This document shows positions 34,086-46,065 of a stretch of DNA of 64,000 nucleotides, in pieces. Position 1 is the stretch's first letter. Every line of letters begins with the position of its first letter. Both the position numbers and the translations under genes were made by a program. A model generated the notes under the pieces. That model did no database searches. It was not told the DNA's origin and saw only the letters and a list, made by a program, of their open reading frames with translations. The DNA is from Desmodus rotundus (lineage: Eukaryota; Chordata; Mammalia; Chiroptera; Phyllostomidae), in NCBI RefSeq assembly GCF_022682495.2, contig NC_071387.1, positions 149,404,347 to 149,468,346 of the forward strand, given 5' to 3'.

Positions 34086-35880
34086 AGGGAACCGGAACCT
34101 TCATCAGTACACTTTGTAACGGAAAGATTACATAATTTTAAGCAATTCATATGACTTAGAAAAATTATAAAGCTCATAAAGTTTTCTGACTTTTAATATT
34201 AGTTAGTTACCAGAACGCCAGAAACAATATGAAACAGCCTCTTTCGAATGGCAGGTGAAGTCCAACATTCGTATTTGACTAAAACTGCCTTGGTTCTGTT
34301 GTACACCTCTGCTGTATTCGCAGCTTCAAATTGTTGTTCTTGGTAACACTCTAAAACCTATTTTACAGTGATTATAACAAAGTTTTTTCTTATAAGGAAC
34401 ACTTGCCTGGAGTGCAGAAAACTACTAAATTTAGTTTTCTTATAATCAAAGGAAAACCCTTGTAAAGGAGAGTGAGAGCTGATTATTCGTCAAGTCTCTT
34501 TTGCTAGATTGGACAAACTCAAAGAAATGCATAATTATGTTAAAAATTATTACATTCTCCTGGTCCTTGATGTAGAGAAGTTATGAAAAGAATCACTTGA
34601 CCTTAAACAAAATATCCTTTTCTCCTCAGATTGAGACTAAAGTTTTTGCTCTAGAAACACTGTTTCTTTCTGTCAGTGAATGTGACTCAGAGACCATAAG
34701 TGATACGCTTCATTTCCAAATGGAAATAAATATAAAGGCAATTGTAAAATTGACTTTCAAATAAAGCAGAAAGTTGCACTTAAGATACGTTCATTGGCAT
34801 TATAATTATTTGAAGAGAAAACAAATTGTCAAAATTCAAGCATTTTAAAAATAACACATGTAAACTCTCTATTTTATACATACCAGTTTTTGAGTAAGAG
34901 AAAGTATTGATATGCTATGAAACTGAAAATGAATTAGACTTCTATTCAAAGTCAAATGATGAAAAATTTTTACCAAAATACTTATTTATATAAGATCCAA
35001 ATACCTTTCTTCAACCTCTTGGAAAAGTTTTAGTCTACCAATCCTTATAAGCATAATGTGAGACATTTGAATATACATTTATTAATAGGAAGTAAATTCG
35101 ACATTATTGAGAAATCTACTATCTGTAAAGTCATGCAAACGAAATCATTGGTCCTTAATGAAAATGTCTTTGGAAGGAAGGATTGTTGTAGCAACGACTG
35201 TAGAACACTGACAAATGAAAATGTTGCAGATGTTTATAACTCAGGGAATAAAGAAGATGATGTGAGAAGACAAATTAATGATTCTGGAGGCCTAAAAAAT
35301 TACTAGGCATTTGAATGAAATGCATTATAAAAGCGAACTGCAGAATTCCACTACCGATTCGTGGAGGCCTCCCTGCTATGCAGAGCTAAAACAGTGGGCA
35401 GGCCTTTCTCCGCGTGAAGGAATTGGCCCATCTCACATCAGTCCTTTCTCCATCATAGAGAAATCATGGAACAAAATGTTTTGACTGTGGACGAGTAGTT
35501 TTATGGCCTATAAATTGTAATACATGGTGTTTTATGTTAGAGAAAAGGGCAGTCAGATTTCATGCTTCGGAGCGTAAATTGATTACTGTCTTGGGATCTG
35601 AACATAAATCATTTTTCAGGGCCTCTTATTGTAATTTCAACCAGTTGGTAAAAAGCATTTTATTTCTTATCTGCATTGAAAAAATTAGACTTAGACCATT
35701 ATAGATATTGAATGACAAAACCTGGCGAAGTGGTATCTTATGTATATGAAGAAAATAGGAGTTTAATGTGTGTCATAACACCCACTCTAATTGTAAAGAT
35801 TTTGGTTAATGAGAAAACTAGCACTCTGCACTCTCTCCAAGCGATTATCTCCTCCCAGCGATTACAGGGCAGGTGATTGC
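34086..35880. other. AT-rich unique sequence, no gene
   Basis: Nearly 1.8 kb of AT-rich DNA in which I recognise no repeat. An 82-codon frame at 35058-35306 looks like chance. Repeat-free AT-rich stretches can hold conserved noncoding elements; that needs alignment. Confidence 0.4.
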
Positions 35881-35889
35881 AGCCCAGCA

Positions 35890-36012
35890 GCGGCTGGGCC
35901 GGGAAATAAAGTCTGAGCGCCCGAGTCCCACCCGGGGAGAGAAGAACGCGGTGCCACGCCTGCGGGAAGCACCTCGCTACGCGCTCTGCCTCTGCACGCT
36001 CATGGGAACGAG
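35890..36012. promoter_or_regulatory. Isolated CpG cluster
   Basis: About 14 CpGs in some 120 bases with AT-rich DNA on both sides. GTAAGG at 36018-36023 follows directly and could act as a splice donor. It may be a small promoter or orphan CpG island. No open frame of note starts here. Confidence 0.4.
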
Positions 36013-36023
36013 TATCTGTAAGG

Positions 36024-36845
36024 AAAACTGCTTTTTATAAGAATCAAAGCTTTTCTGAAACAGCTAAACAGAGCTTCCAGAATATTCCTTATTTAAATAC
36101 CAGGCACAATTAGAACCAAAATTTAAAAATACTGTCAGCGTAGTAGTAGTGTGAATTTATCCACCTTCAATGTTCCTCAACAAGCCGTTTCCTCCGGCCT
36201 TGAATACAACTATCTCTTGAAGCTAACCCCCCGGGGCCCCTTCACAGAGCTGAAATTGTCAGCAAATATATTATTTATCATGATTAACTCGCCTAATATT
36301 CCTATTCGTTACCCACTCCATACCCATCTTGCTGCTTAAGACACATGCCTTGTACCAGTCTAAGAAATAATTATTTTCCCTCTGTGCCCCAACAATTCTC
36401 TCCTCACAAAGATGTCACTCAAAATATTTGCCAACTTACATGACTAGCAACCAACCAAGAAATATTTCTCTGTCTTCCTCCCCGTACTTACCAACATAAC
36501 CCTCCTTTCACTAGTCAGGGCATCTTCCTCCGTCCCCGGTTGAACCACCTTCAGCCCCAGGTCTTCACCCTTTGAGTGGCAAAATGCATTGTCGCCTTGT
36601 AGGGGCTGGGCCACCCTCGGGCGCGGCTGCAGGCCTTCTGAGCTGCTCAGGATGGCTCCCGCAGCTGTAATCGGTTGCTGTTAAAAATAGGTCAATTCTG
36701 TTTTTCAGAGCCAAGAGCTACTTTACAAACCTTTCTAGCTGAAGTGGCGAATTGAGAATGAGGGTCTTATTTTCTGAAAACAAAACCTTATTGCCTAAAT
36801 AACCATAGCAATTATAGAAACTCCATGTTCAGTAATAGCTGAGGC
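36024..36845. other. No gene recognised
   Basis: Unique sequence, with a second milder GC-rich patch at 36585-36680 ('cctcgggcgcggctgcaggc'). Confidence 0.4.
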
Positions 36846-36849
36846 AGCT

Positions 36850-37020
36850 GGACGCTGTAGAAAGACCATAGGCTTCAAACTTAATAAATCTGGACTTAAA
36901 GGCAGCTCCCCTGCCTCGGTGCTCTCGAACATGTTGTGCAGTCTAATTTACCTTCTATTTCCTTACCTGTGATACGGAGATAAAAACACCTTAGCACATT
37001 CACTTGGGGTTAATGTGGGA
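36850..37020 (+). mobile_element. MIR SINE
   Basis: 'accataggcttcaaacttaa', 'tggacttaaaggcagctccc', 'taccttctatttccttacct' and 'gtgatacggagataaaaaca' fit MIR order. Confidence 0.55.
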
Positions 37021-37194
37021 TAACTTTTTTTTTTAATTGTTGTTCAACTATAACTTACAGAGAGGATTTAACATAGTGCCTGGCTACCACGTAGGGAGTG
37101 TGTGATGAACAGCAGTTCCTATTATTCCTCTTCTCTACCGTTTCTGAGTTAACCCTGATTAACTTGTAGCAGGTATGCCCTTCATCCTGGACCC

Positions 37195-37350
37195 CCTTAC
37201 AGGCGTACCTCAGATGTTGCGGTTCCCATTCTGGACCACCATAATGAATCAAGTACTGAAATAAAGCAAGTAGTAATCTTTTTGCTGCTGGAGGGTCTTG
37301 CCTTCCATTTGTAAAATCTTCCATTTGTAATAAAACTGCGCTGTGTGGAT
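37195..37350. mobile_element. Tigger1-type internally deleted element
   Basis: 'acaggcgtacctcagatgtt' is a Tigger1-like end. 'gtaatctttttgctgctgga' is an internal Tigger1 part and the end near 37345 resembles the other terminus. The 136-codon minus frame covering it (37055-37465) comes from this and neighbouring sequence. Confidence 0.55.
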
Positions 37351-37840
37351 CGGCAGCCCTTAACCCCTCACGTGTCCTGAGTGCAGGCTCAGAGCTGTTG
37401 TGCACGTGGGAGACTTCGGGAAAGGGCTGCTTCTGTGAACTGCAGTCTTCTGCCAAGTTGCTCATAGGTGCCTGACTGGCTCAGCTGAGCGGCCTTCCTC
37501 ACCGCACTTCTGCTGCAGCAAGAGCTTGTCTCTGATTTGCTTTAGTACAACACTGAACTTCTAGGCTAGCAGATGCGGATTCCTCTTCTACCTGTGGATA
37601 TAACATTTTTGTTTAATCACAGCAAATTTGGACGCATTTATATTATAGTATTTCTTGATAGTATAATCTTTCTTGATAATTCCAAATCATCAATAAATTT
37701 AAATTCTTTTCTGGGATGTTAAAAAACCATTTAAATAAAAAGCTTAAAATCAGATATAAGAAGTTATTTCTAGACACAAGGAAAAACAAAATGCAGTTCT
37801 CAGGAAGTTACTGACCTTCTTATCGGCTCTCAGAGAGCTA
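37351..37840. other. No gene recognised
   Basis: Unique sequence with no supported frame. Confidence 0.4.
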
Positions 37841-37844
37841 GGGG

Positions 37845-38030
37845 TACCAGCACCTGGTAGTTGTGTGACCTTGGGAAAGATAATTAACTTTGTAGAGCCT
37901 CAATTTCCTCATCTATAAAATGGGATAATAAAAGTATCTACTTTAGAAGAAGCTAAGGAGAGTAAATGAAACATTTGTATGTGAAGTGCCCAAAGTAGTA
38001 CCTGGCACATAGAGATCTTAGATACATGTT
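37845..38030 (+). mobile_element. MIR SINE, well preserved
   Basis: The clearest MIR of the window: 'ttgtgtgaccttgggaaaga', 'gagcctcaatttcctcatct', 'taaaatgggataataaaagt', 'gtacctggcacatagagatc'. Confidence 0.85.
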
Positions 38031-38364
38031 AGCTATTTTTAAAAATTTTTTAAAAAGACATTTAATTATTGCTAAAGTATTACAATGATAACACCCACCC
38101 CCCAGATAGTTGCTTACTTCACAGCTAAGGAAAGTACTAATGATATAATCCTTACATGCTAAAGATGAGAAATCCAGTCCTTCTTTTTCCTATATTTTTT
38201 CAAGAAACATGGGTTGGCTATTATTTATGTTTTTGAAATATTAGAAAACCAAAAGCTTTTAAACATGTGTGCCCATTTCTAAGTGGTTTCTAGTCTTTTT
38301 TTGGTAGATTTTTCTGAGACACTTGGATGAATGGGCCACTCCCTGAATGTTCTATCTCTCTTTT

Positions 38365-39665
38365 TAATTTTATTTAATCTTTATTGTGTTTTTTTACATT
38401 ATCTTTTAGTTCTCTTATAACCCTCTCCTCCCAGCAATCATCACACTGTTATCCATGTCTATGAGACCTTTTGCCTTTTTGCTCAATCCCTCCACCTCCT
38501 AACATCCCCCCACCCCCACCATCATCTGTTCACTATCTGTGAGTCTCTCCCCATTTCCCTTGTTAGTTCAGTTTGTTCATTAGATTCCACGTATGAGTGA
38601 AATCATATGGTATTTTGACTTTCTCTCACTGGCTTTTTTCACTTTGCATAATGCTCTTCAGGTCCATCCATACTGCCCCAAAGGGCAAATTTTCTTATTT
38701 TTTATGGCCTAGGAGTATTCCACTATGTAAATGTCCCATACTTGTTTTATCCACTCATTTACTGATGGACAGACACTTGGGCTGCTTCCATATGTTGGCT
38801 ATTGTAAATAATGCTGCAGTGAACATAGAGGTGCTTATGTTTTTTCAAATTAGTGTTTTGGGTTCCTTAGATATATTCCCAGGAGTGGGATTGTTGGGTC
38901 AAAAGGCAGATCCATTTTTAATTTTTTGAGGTATTTCCATACTGCTTTCCACAGTGGCTGCACCAGTCTGCATTCCTATCAACAATGCAAAAGTGTTTCT
39001 CTTTCTCCACATCCTCACCAGCACTTGTTGTTTGTTGATTTATTGACAGGTATGAGGTGATATCTCATTGTGGTTTTAATTTGCATCTGATGATTAGTGA
39101 TGTTGAGCATCTTTTCATATGTCCATTGGCCATCTGTATGTCCTCTTTGGAGAAGTATCACAGGTCCTTTCACCATTTTTTAATTGGATCATTTGTTTTT
39201 TTGGTGTTGAGTTTTGTAAATTATAAATTTTGGATATTAACCCCTTATTAGATGTATTGGTGAATATGTTCTCCCACTCCGAGGGTTGTCTTTTTGTTGA
39301 TGATTTCCTTTGCTGTGCAAAAACTTTTTAGTTTGATATAGTACCATTTATTTATTTTTCTTTTGTTTCTCTTGCCTGGGGGATATATCCGATAAAAATT
39401 TTTTAACAGTAATGTCTGAGTCTTTGCTGCCTATGTTTTCTTCTAGGATTTTTATGGTTTCAGGTCTAACATTTAATCTTTGACCCATTTTGAATTTATT
39501 CTTGTGTGTGGTGTAAGAAGGTGGTCTAGTTTCATTTTTCTGCACATATCTGTCCAATTTTCCCAATAATTGGTGTTGATAGTTTATTCAACATCACTTA
39601 TTGAACAAACTATCTTTAGCCCATTGTATGTGCTTGCTCCCTCTGTCGAATATTAATTGACTTTA
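38365..39665 (-). mobile_element. 5'-truncated L1 (ORF2 C-terminus and 3' UTR)
   Basis: About 1.3 kb of reverse L1. The minus-strand frame at 39348-39566 encodes 'NVRPETIKILEENIGSKDSD', the typical ORF2 C-terminal region, and the 3' UTR runs to the T-rich end near 38365. The 3' UTR matches the fragment at 325-985, so both belong to one subfamily. Broken by stops, no intact frame. Confidence 0.9.
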
Positions 39666-39839
39666 TAACACACACCTTCTCTCTTAACCCCTATATCCTC
39701 TACCAGAAAGATAATGCTTTCATCACAGACCTGATTGTGGTAATTATTCATTTTATACACATTTTGCATTTCTATAATCCCAACCTCCAAGCCACCCCAT
39801 CACAACATTGCTATGTATGATATTAAAACAAAGGCTCTG

Positions 39840-40390
39840 CATAGTTTTAGCAGATGGGACCTGAGCTAGGGAGTGGGCAGGTTGGAAGGTGGAGAGGTGG
39901 CTTATAGTTCGCACACTGGAGTTTGGACATTATTCTAGGTTATAGGAAGTTAAATAAGAGTCTTAAGCAATGGAGTCATAGGGATTATCCTGTGTTGGTG
40001 GATAGGATGAACTGGAAGTAGAAAAACTGAAGGCAGTGACATCAACTGGGACTACTACAGACAAGACATGATAAAGCCCTGGCTGCTGTGGCTCAGTGGA
40101 TTGAGCGCCGGCCTGCAAACTGAAAGGTGCCCACTTCACACATGCCTGGGCTGGGGGCGTGTGAGAGGCAACTGATTGATGTGTCTCTCACACACTGATG
40201 TTTCTCTTCCTCTCTTTCTCCCTCCCCTCCCCCTCTCTAAATATAAATAAGATCTTTTTAAAACAGACATGATAAAGATCTAATCTGGGACAGTGAGAAT
40301 GGGGACAGATCAGGGCTGAGGTAATACAGAAGATAAATAGTAATCAGAACATGAGGTCCAATTGGATATAATGGAGTCTAGAAGACATCC
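39840..40390 (+). repeat. Unassigned old repeat, split by a SINE
   Basis: 'agtttggacattattctagg' and 'agcaatggagtcatagggat' before the SINE, and 'gatctaatctgggacagtga' after it, suggest one old repeat interrupted at 40077-40264. Confidence 0.35.
40077..40264 (+). mobile_element. VES-type bat SINE lacking its B box
   Basis: A 13-base exact target duplication AGACATGATAAAG (40064-40076, 40265-40277) frames it. The A box region is kept ('gtggctcagtgg') but the expected GGTTCGATTCC is deleted between 'aaactgaaaggtgccc' and 'acacatgcctgg'. Without a B box it should not be transcribed by pol III. Confidence 0.93.
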
Positions 40391-40423
40391 CGTATAAAAC
40401 AGATGCTTCTTCAGCAGTGCACT

Positions 40424-40730
40424 GTGTTAGGATGCTAGGGCTACTATAAAACAATACTTCACACCGGGTAGCCTAAAAACAGAAATTAATTTTCTCACAC
40501 AGTTCTTGAAGCTAGATATCCAAGATCAAGGTCAGTAGGATGGATTTCATTCTGGGGCTTCTTTCCTTGGTTTGCAGATGGCCACCTTCTTGCTGCATCT
40601 TTATGAGGTTGTCCCTTGGCCTATGTTATCTGTGTCCTCATCTCTTCTTGTATTGGATTAGAGCCCACCCTGACAGCCCACTTTAAACTTAAGTACCTCT
40701 TTAAAGATCTTATTTCCAAATATAGTTACC
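40424..40730 (-). mobile_element. MaLR LTR (MLT1-type)
   Basis: Plus strand starts 'tgttaggatgctagggctac', with 'ttctcacacagttcttgaag', 'tggtttgcagatggccacct' and 'gtattggattagagcccacc' in the right order. Confidence 0.7.
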
Positions 40731-40839
40731 TTTTAAAGAACTTAGTCTTCTTCTTTATTTTTCTGTTTGGTACCCATAGCTTTCATAGTAAATTTGGGCA
40801 AAAATTATATACAAAGAAAAACAACAATGGTGTTAACAT

Positions 40840-41060
40840 TTATGAAATGCTTATCGTGTGCCACAGACTATGCTAACTAAGCACTTTATATATACGGTTT
40901 CCTTCAATCTTTATGAGAACCCTATGGTGTCAATGCTATTATTATCCCCATCTTGCAGAAAGGGAGGACAAGGCAGCACCTAAACAAGTACCTAGGCAAA
41001 GATTTCACCTTGAAGGTGGTGAACATTGAATTTGAATCCAGGTGCTCAAACGCCAGATCA
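40840..41060 (-). mobile_element. MIR SINE
   Basis: Plus strand: 'atgaaatgcttatcgtgtgc', 'ctaactaagcactttatata', 'gctattattatccccatctt', 'gaatttgaatccaggtgctc'. Confidence 0.75.
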
Positions 41061-41554
41061 CATGCTGGAAAGTTTCCTAGCTCATTTAATTTCTCAAAAT
41101 ATGTCTGCAACAGGAAAAGAATTGAAGGTTTTGAGAGCCCCCGCCCTTTGACCAGAAACTGTCATGCAAGTCTTCACATTAACCCTCATCGCCAACGTTC
41201 AACTCAGCTCCAGCTCCTAGCACCAGCTCCCTCGCCCACAAAATGACAATGAAAACAGTGAGCGAAGAACATTATCTCAGATTCTGAAAAGAAACAAAAT
41301 CTGTTTAAATATTCTAAAGTGGAATAAATAACTTTTTGCTTTCAGGTGGGATATTCTGAAGGAGGTGAGGACCATTTAGAGATTTGAGATATATATGAAT
41401 TAATAATTCTAACAGTAATTTCTCAGGCTACCCTCTTTTTACCTTTACTTTTCTGTCTTCCCTAACTTGTGATTTGGGGCAGTGATTATCAAAAATTTTT
41501 ACAGTTTAATTTTCTATTTTCCAAGTAAAATATTATATTGTATCACAAACCAAG
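41061..41554. other. No gene recognised
   Basis: Unique sequence. A 97-codon plus frame at 40953-41246 is mostly MIR. Confidence 0.4.
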
Positions 41555-41570
41555 CAAAACAGTACTTTTC

Positions 41571-41819
41571 TAAAATTAGAATTATTTTATTTATTTTTTA
41601 AAGATTTTATTTATTTACTTTCAGAGAGAGGGGAAGGGAGGGACAAAGAGAGGCAGAGAAACAGCAATATGTGAGAGATATATCAATCAGTTGCCTCTCA
41701 CATGCCCCCTACTGGGGACCTGGCCCAAAACCCAGGCGTGTGCCCTGCCTGAGAGTCAAACTGGTGACATCTTGGTTCAAAGGCCAGCACTTAATCCCCT
41801 GAGCCACACCAACCAGGGC
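41571..41819 (-). mobile_element. VES-type bat SINE carrying a CTCF-like motif
   Basis: The minus strand begins 'gccctggttggtgtggctca'. The A-rich tail is read on plus at 41571-41600. Flanks 'caaaacagtacttttc' and 'caaaagagtactttttc' are the target duplication with small changes. At 41702-41715 the minus strand reads CCAGTAGGGGGCAT, a CTCF-like core. Confidence 0.93.
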
Positions 41820-42580
41820 CAAAAGAGTACTTTTTCAACAAATTTAGTTTAAGCATTGATATTCATATTTACTTACTAAACAGACAATCAATCAGAAGGC
41901 ACATTAATATTTTGGTGTTTTCCAGTATGTTAAAATTTGGCATATATCACATTAGAATGTGTTTTTTCATTAGTTTTAATTACAGTTTTCAAATAACTAC
42001 TTTAAAATAACTAAATTGTTTAAAAATTATTAAAACACAGTTTTATAAATAATAAATAATAATTATTAAAACACAGTTTAAACACAGTAACAAATGCTTG
42101 CTGGGCCCCAGAAGCCCCTCTGAGGAAGTTCACAAATTGCAGACCAGTAATGGAGGGAAGTGAAGGCATCACCCCCACCCCAGTGCCTGATGAGATGCGG
42201 CCTCCCCTTCCGGAGCGCATTTATGCTGGCCGGCACTCCAGGCAAAGCAGCAGGCGTCAGGCTCCATTGATCTCAGACACACAGAGAGTCCCTTATCCAT
42301 ATGCTCAGATATTTGATGCTCTGTCCCTGCCCAGTCACAATTAGTCACTTTCTGTTAGTGACTGTGAATATAAAGGAGGCATTCTTGAAATATGGATTTC
42401 ATTTCAACAATTAGGGAAAGCGAAGCCAGTAATCAGTTTTCTTCATTTTTTATGTCTCTAAATGAAATAGCTTTAGTCTATGGCTTTTATGCATGCTAAT
42501 GAAAATGTCCCAGCCTTAAGCCTGGTCCCAAAGTCCCAATTCTAAAATGAGGAAAGCAGCTAAAAATGGGGTGGTAAACT
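41820..42580. other. No gene; short tandem duplication
   Basis: 'aattattaaaacacagttt' occurs at 42025-42043 and 42061-42079 (36-base period). An octamer-like 'atgctaatgaaaat' lies at 42493-42506. Confidence 0.4.
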
Positions 42581-42581
42581 C

Positions 42582-42713
42582 ACCTTCCTTCCTTTTCTTT
42601 CTTTCCTTCCTTTCCTTTTCCTCCCTCTTCCTTCCTTCCCTTCCCTTTCCTTTCTCCTTCCTTCCTTCCCCCCTCCCTCCCTCCCATCCTTCCTTCCTTC
42701 TCTTTCTTTCATT
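42582..42713. repeat. Polypyrimidine (CCTT)n microsatellite
   Basis: About 130 bases of almost pure C/T on plus with CCTT units. Frames of 84-87 codons across it are low-complexity artefacts. Confidence 0.9.
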
Positions 42714-42904
42714 AGAGGTCATTGTGCCTAGTTTATACAGCTGTAGCATTTTACAGTCAGAAGGAAACTTAAAAATCATGCAGACTATGTCTTGCCTCTA
42801 GAAGAATTCCCTAAATAGAATTTCTGATGGACTCTGATTGAACATTCTTGTGCAACAAGCTTCCTATTTTATCACTCCACCCTTGGAAGATGAGAATTCA
42901 TAGC

Positions 42905-43395
42905 AAGTTCTCTGTTACATTGCATAGGCACAATCTAGTCCATCACTAATTGATAAACATCCAGGTTGTTTCCAAGAGTGTTTCTCAACGATGTTGCGAT
43001 AACCATCTTTGTGAGCTATTTCAGCAGCAAAGACTTCCTCCAAGTAGAATCACTGAGTCAAAGTCTATGTGCACATTTTTTACTTTAATAGCTAATGCTG
43101 GATTACTTTACAAAAAAATTGTGCTAATTCACATTGCACCAACAAGGTATGACAATGCCTATTTTCCCATTGGATTTTATCAAGCTTTTAAACTTTTACC
43201 TCTCCATGAGCTGAAAAAGTATCTCGGTTGTTTCAATCTGCATGCCATGATCACTGCTGAAGGCAGACATCTTTATACATGTCCATCGGTTGTCTGCGTT
43301 TGGTCTTGTGTGATTTGTTGTTGTTGATTGTTTGCCTGTTCTCTTTGGGTGGTTTATGTTATCAATTTGAAGGAACTCTTCATTGATTAAGGGTT
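42905..43395 (-). mobile_element. Old L1M-type 3' region, antisense
   Basis: 'tgataaacatccaggttgtt', 'caagtagaatcactgagtca' and 'tgcaccaacaaggtatgaca' follow the reverse L1M 3' order. Diverged. Confidence 0.6.
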
Positions 43396-43544
43396 AACCT
43401 TTCTACTGGTACTCATGGAACTAAGTTTTAACATCTGTCCTGCCTTATCTTCTCTGAACAAGTTTATTTCTCTATGATTCTCTTAAGATGTGCTGCTTGC
43501 TCATAAATGAATGCCTCATCCTAGAAGTGACCTGCACAGCGGGG

Positions 43545-43710
43545 CCACACAGTGTGGTCCACTGACCAACAGAACCGGCATCATCTGGAGATGGTTAGAC
43601 TGCAGTCTCTCGAGTCCTATCACAGGCCTTATAAATCAGAATCCTTGGCTTTACAGGATGCCCCAGTAATCTTCATACACGGTGGATTTTGAGAAAGACT
43701 GCCACAGAGC
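43545..43710 (-). mobile_element. MER5-type hAT-Charlie element
   Basis: 'cagtgtggtccactgaccaa', 'aaatcagaatccttggcttt' and 'gatgccccagtaatcttcat' follow the MER5A order, ending near 'ttttgagaaagactg'. Confidence 0.7.
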
Positions 43711-43929
43711 ATGGAGGGCCTTTAATTCTTGCTCCTGGCTCTGGTATTTATATTAAGATTATCATAGCTTTTTAGGTCACAATAACTAAGTTCTTTATTC
43801 TGCCTTCAAATAAACTATTGTTAAATTATTTCCTTATTTCTATATTTATTAACAGACATTTGTACCTAAATAAAAGGTTTCACCCTTATTCCCAGTACAT
43901 TTCATTGTATTCGTTTCATTATAGCTTTC

Positions 43930-46065
43930 GAAAGGAATCTCTAGGCCCAGATGATTTAACTGGATAATTCCACCAAACACTTAAAGAAGAATTAACACCA
44001 ATTTTACACAATCTTTTCAGAAAATTTAAAGAGGGAATACTTTCCAACTTATTTTATCAGACCAGTATTATCCTGATATCAAAAGCAGTCAAATAATGAA
44101 CACACAAAAAAACTACAGACCAATATCTCTCATGTCTTTAGACAAAAAAAGAAAAGCTCTCAAATGAAACCTAAAAATTATTTAAAAGAAGTATACACCA
44201 TGACTAAGTGAACTTATTCTTGGTATGCAAAAGCTGGTTCATCATTTCAAAATCTATCAAAGTGATCCATCATATCAACCAAGTTTATGTAAATCAAGAA
44301 AAATTATATGGTTATATTAATTGCCACAGAAAAAGTATTTAACAGAATCTAACATCATTTATTATAACAACTTTCAGTAAGTTAAGGTACTTCACCTTAA
44401 TAAGCAGCGTCTATAAAAATCCTACAGCTATCATCACGCTTAATCGTGAAGGACTAAATGCTCTTCCCCTATGGCCAGGAACGAGGTCAGGGTGTTCGCT
44501 CACATGGACCACTCCTAGGCAACACAGTACTGGAACATCTAGACACTGCAATAAGTTGAAAAAAGAAATAAAAAAATACAAATTGGGAAGGAATATTATA
44601 AAACTATTTCTGCTTGCAGATGACGTGATGTATGTGTAGAAAATTCCAAGAAATCCCCAGGCAAACACACACACAAAAACCCTCCAAGAACTAAGTGAGT
44701 TCAGCAAGGGCACAGCATATGAGATCGACATGCACGGGTCATTCTCATATTTATATACTAACAATAAGGTGTGAAACTGAAATTAAAAATGCAACACCAT
44801 TATAATTATTCCAAAGAATAAAATACTTCAGTATACACTTACCAAAATAAGTACTGGGTCTGTACACTACAAATTACAAGATGCTGATGAAAGAAATCAG
44901 AAAAGATCTAAATAAATGGAGGGAGTTGCCACGTTTCTGGATTGGAAGACTCAATAGACTAAAGATTCCAATTCTCCTAAAAGTGATCTGTATTTTAATG
45001 CAATTTCTGTCAAAATCCTAGCAAGGTTGGTTATTTATTATGTATGTATACATTTATTTACTTAATAAATGAGCTTAGTCAACCATTTATTTGGAAAGGC
45101 ACAGAGAAAGGGACAGACACATACATTAATAGAACATAATAGGGAACCCAGCAATAGACCCACACGAATATGCTGATCTAGTTTTTGACAAAGGTGCAAA
45201 AATAATTTAATAGATAAACTATTACCTTTTCAACAAAACAATGCTGGAGCCATTGAACATCCATGGGAAAAAAAGATAAATCTTGACTTAAACTTTATAT
45301 GTCATACAAAAATTAACCAAAAATGGACATAAATGTAAAATGTGAAATTATGAAACTTTTAGAAAAAAAAGCAGGAGAAAATTTTAGGAATCTAGGGGTA
45401 AGCAAAGAGTTCTCAGACTTGACACAGACTGTATAATCCATAACAGGAAATATTGATACATTGGATCTCACCAAAATAAAACTATTGCTCTGTGAAGCCC
45501 TTGTTAAAAAGATGAAAAGATAAGCTAGACAATGGGAGAAAAATATTTGCAGACCATGTAGTCAATATAGGAATAGTATCTTGAATATATAAAGAATTAA
45601 CAAAATCCAATAGGAACAAACTAATTAATTCGATTAGAAAAGGAGAAAATATAGGAGGGTTCGGATAACAAATTTTGTATATTTGCAGTGCAATGCTACT
45701 CGACATTAACAATAATGCATTTCATGAAATGCTAATGCATATGTCATGGAAAAATCTCAGAGGCATCATGCTGATGAAAAGAGGCCAGGAAGGGTATGTG
45801 CTACGATTCCATCTAGATGACCCTCCCCAGCAGGCTAATGTAACCCAGCATGACGGAAATCAGAGAAGTGCTTGCTTGAGGGAGTGGTGGGTGGGATTGT
45901 CTGGGAAGGGGCACATGGGGACTCTCTAAGTGGATGTCAATATTTTCCATCTTGTTTGTAGCACAGGCTACATGGGTATGTGCCTTAGTCAACATTCATC
46001 AGCTTGTACATTTATATTTATGATCTGTGCTTGTCATTCTGTAAAAAAGCATAAAAAGACAAATC
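43930..46065 (+). mobile_element. L1 ORF2 (RT onward) and 3' UTR, decayed
   Basis: Forward L1 from the reverse transcriptase part. 'ggataattccaccaaacact' and 'agaccagtattatcctgata' are typical ORF2 segments. The active-site region at about 44610-44632 translates around 'FLLADDVM', keeping the ADD core. It continues to the 3' UTR near 45900-46065. Many frameshifts and stops; no intact frame. Confidence 0.85.

Noticed and set aside
37020..37060. T-rich stretch as a tiny L1 tail
   Set aside because: Resembles the start of the insertion at 47785, but too short and without a target duplication to support a call.
37055..37465. 136-codon minus-strand frame
   Set aside because: Overlaps the Tigger1-like remnant; no transposase or other domain is readable.
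42516..42801. Frames of 84-87 codons rich in Lys/Glu or Phe/Leu
   Set aside because: Products of the (CCTT)n microsatellite.
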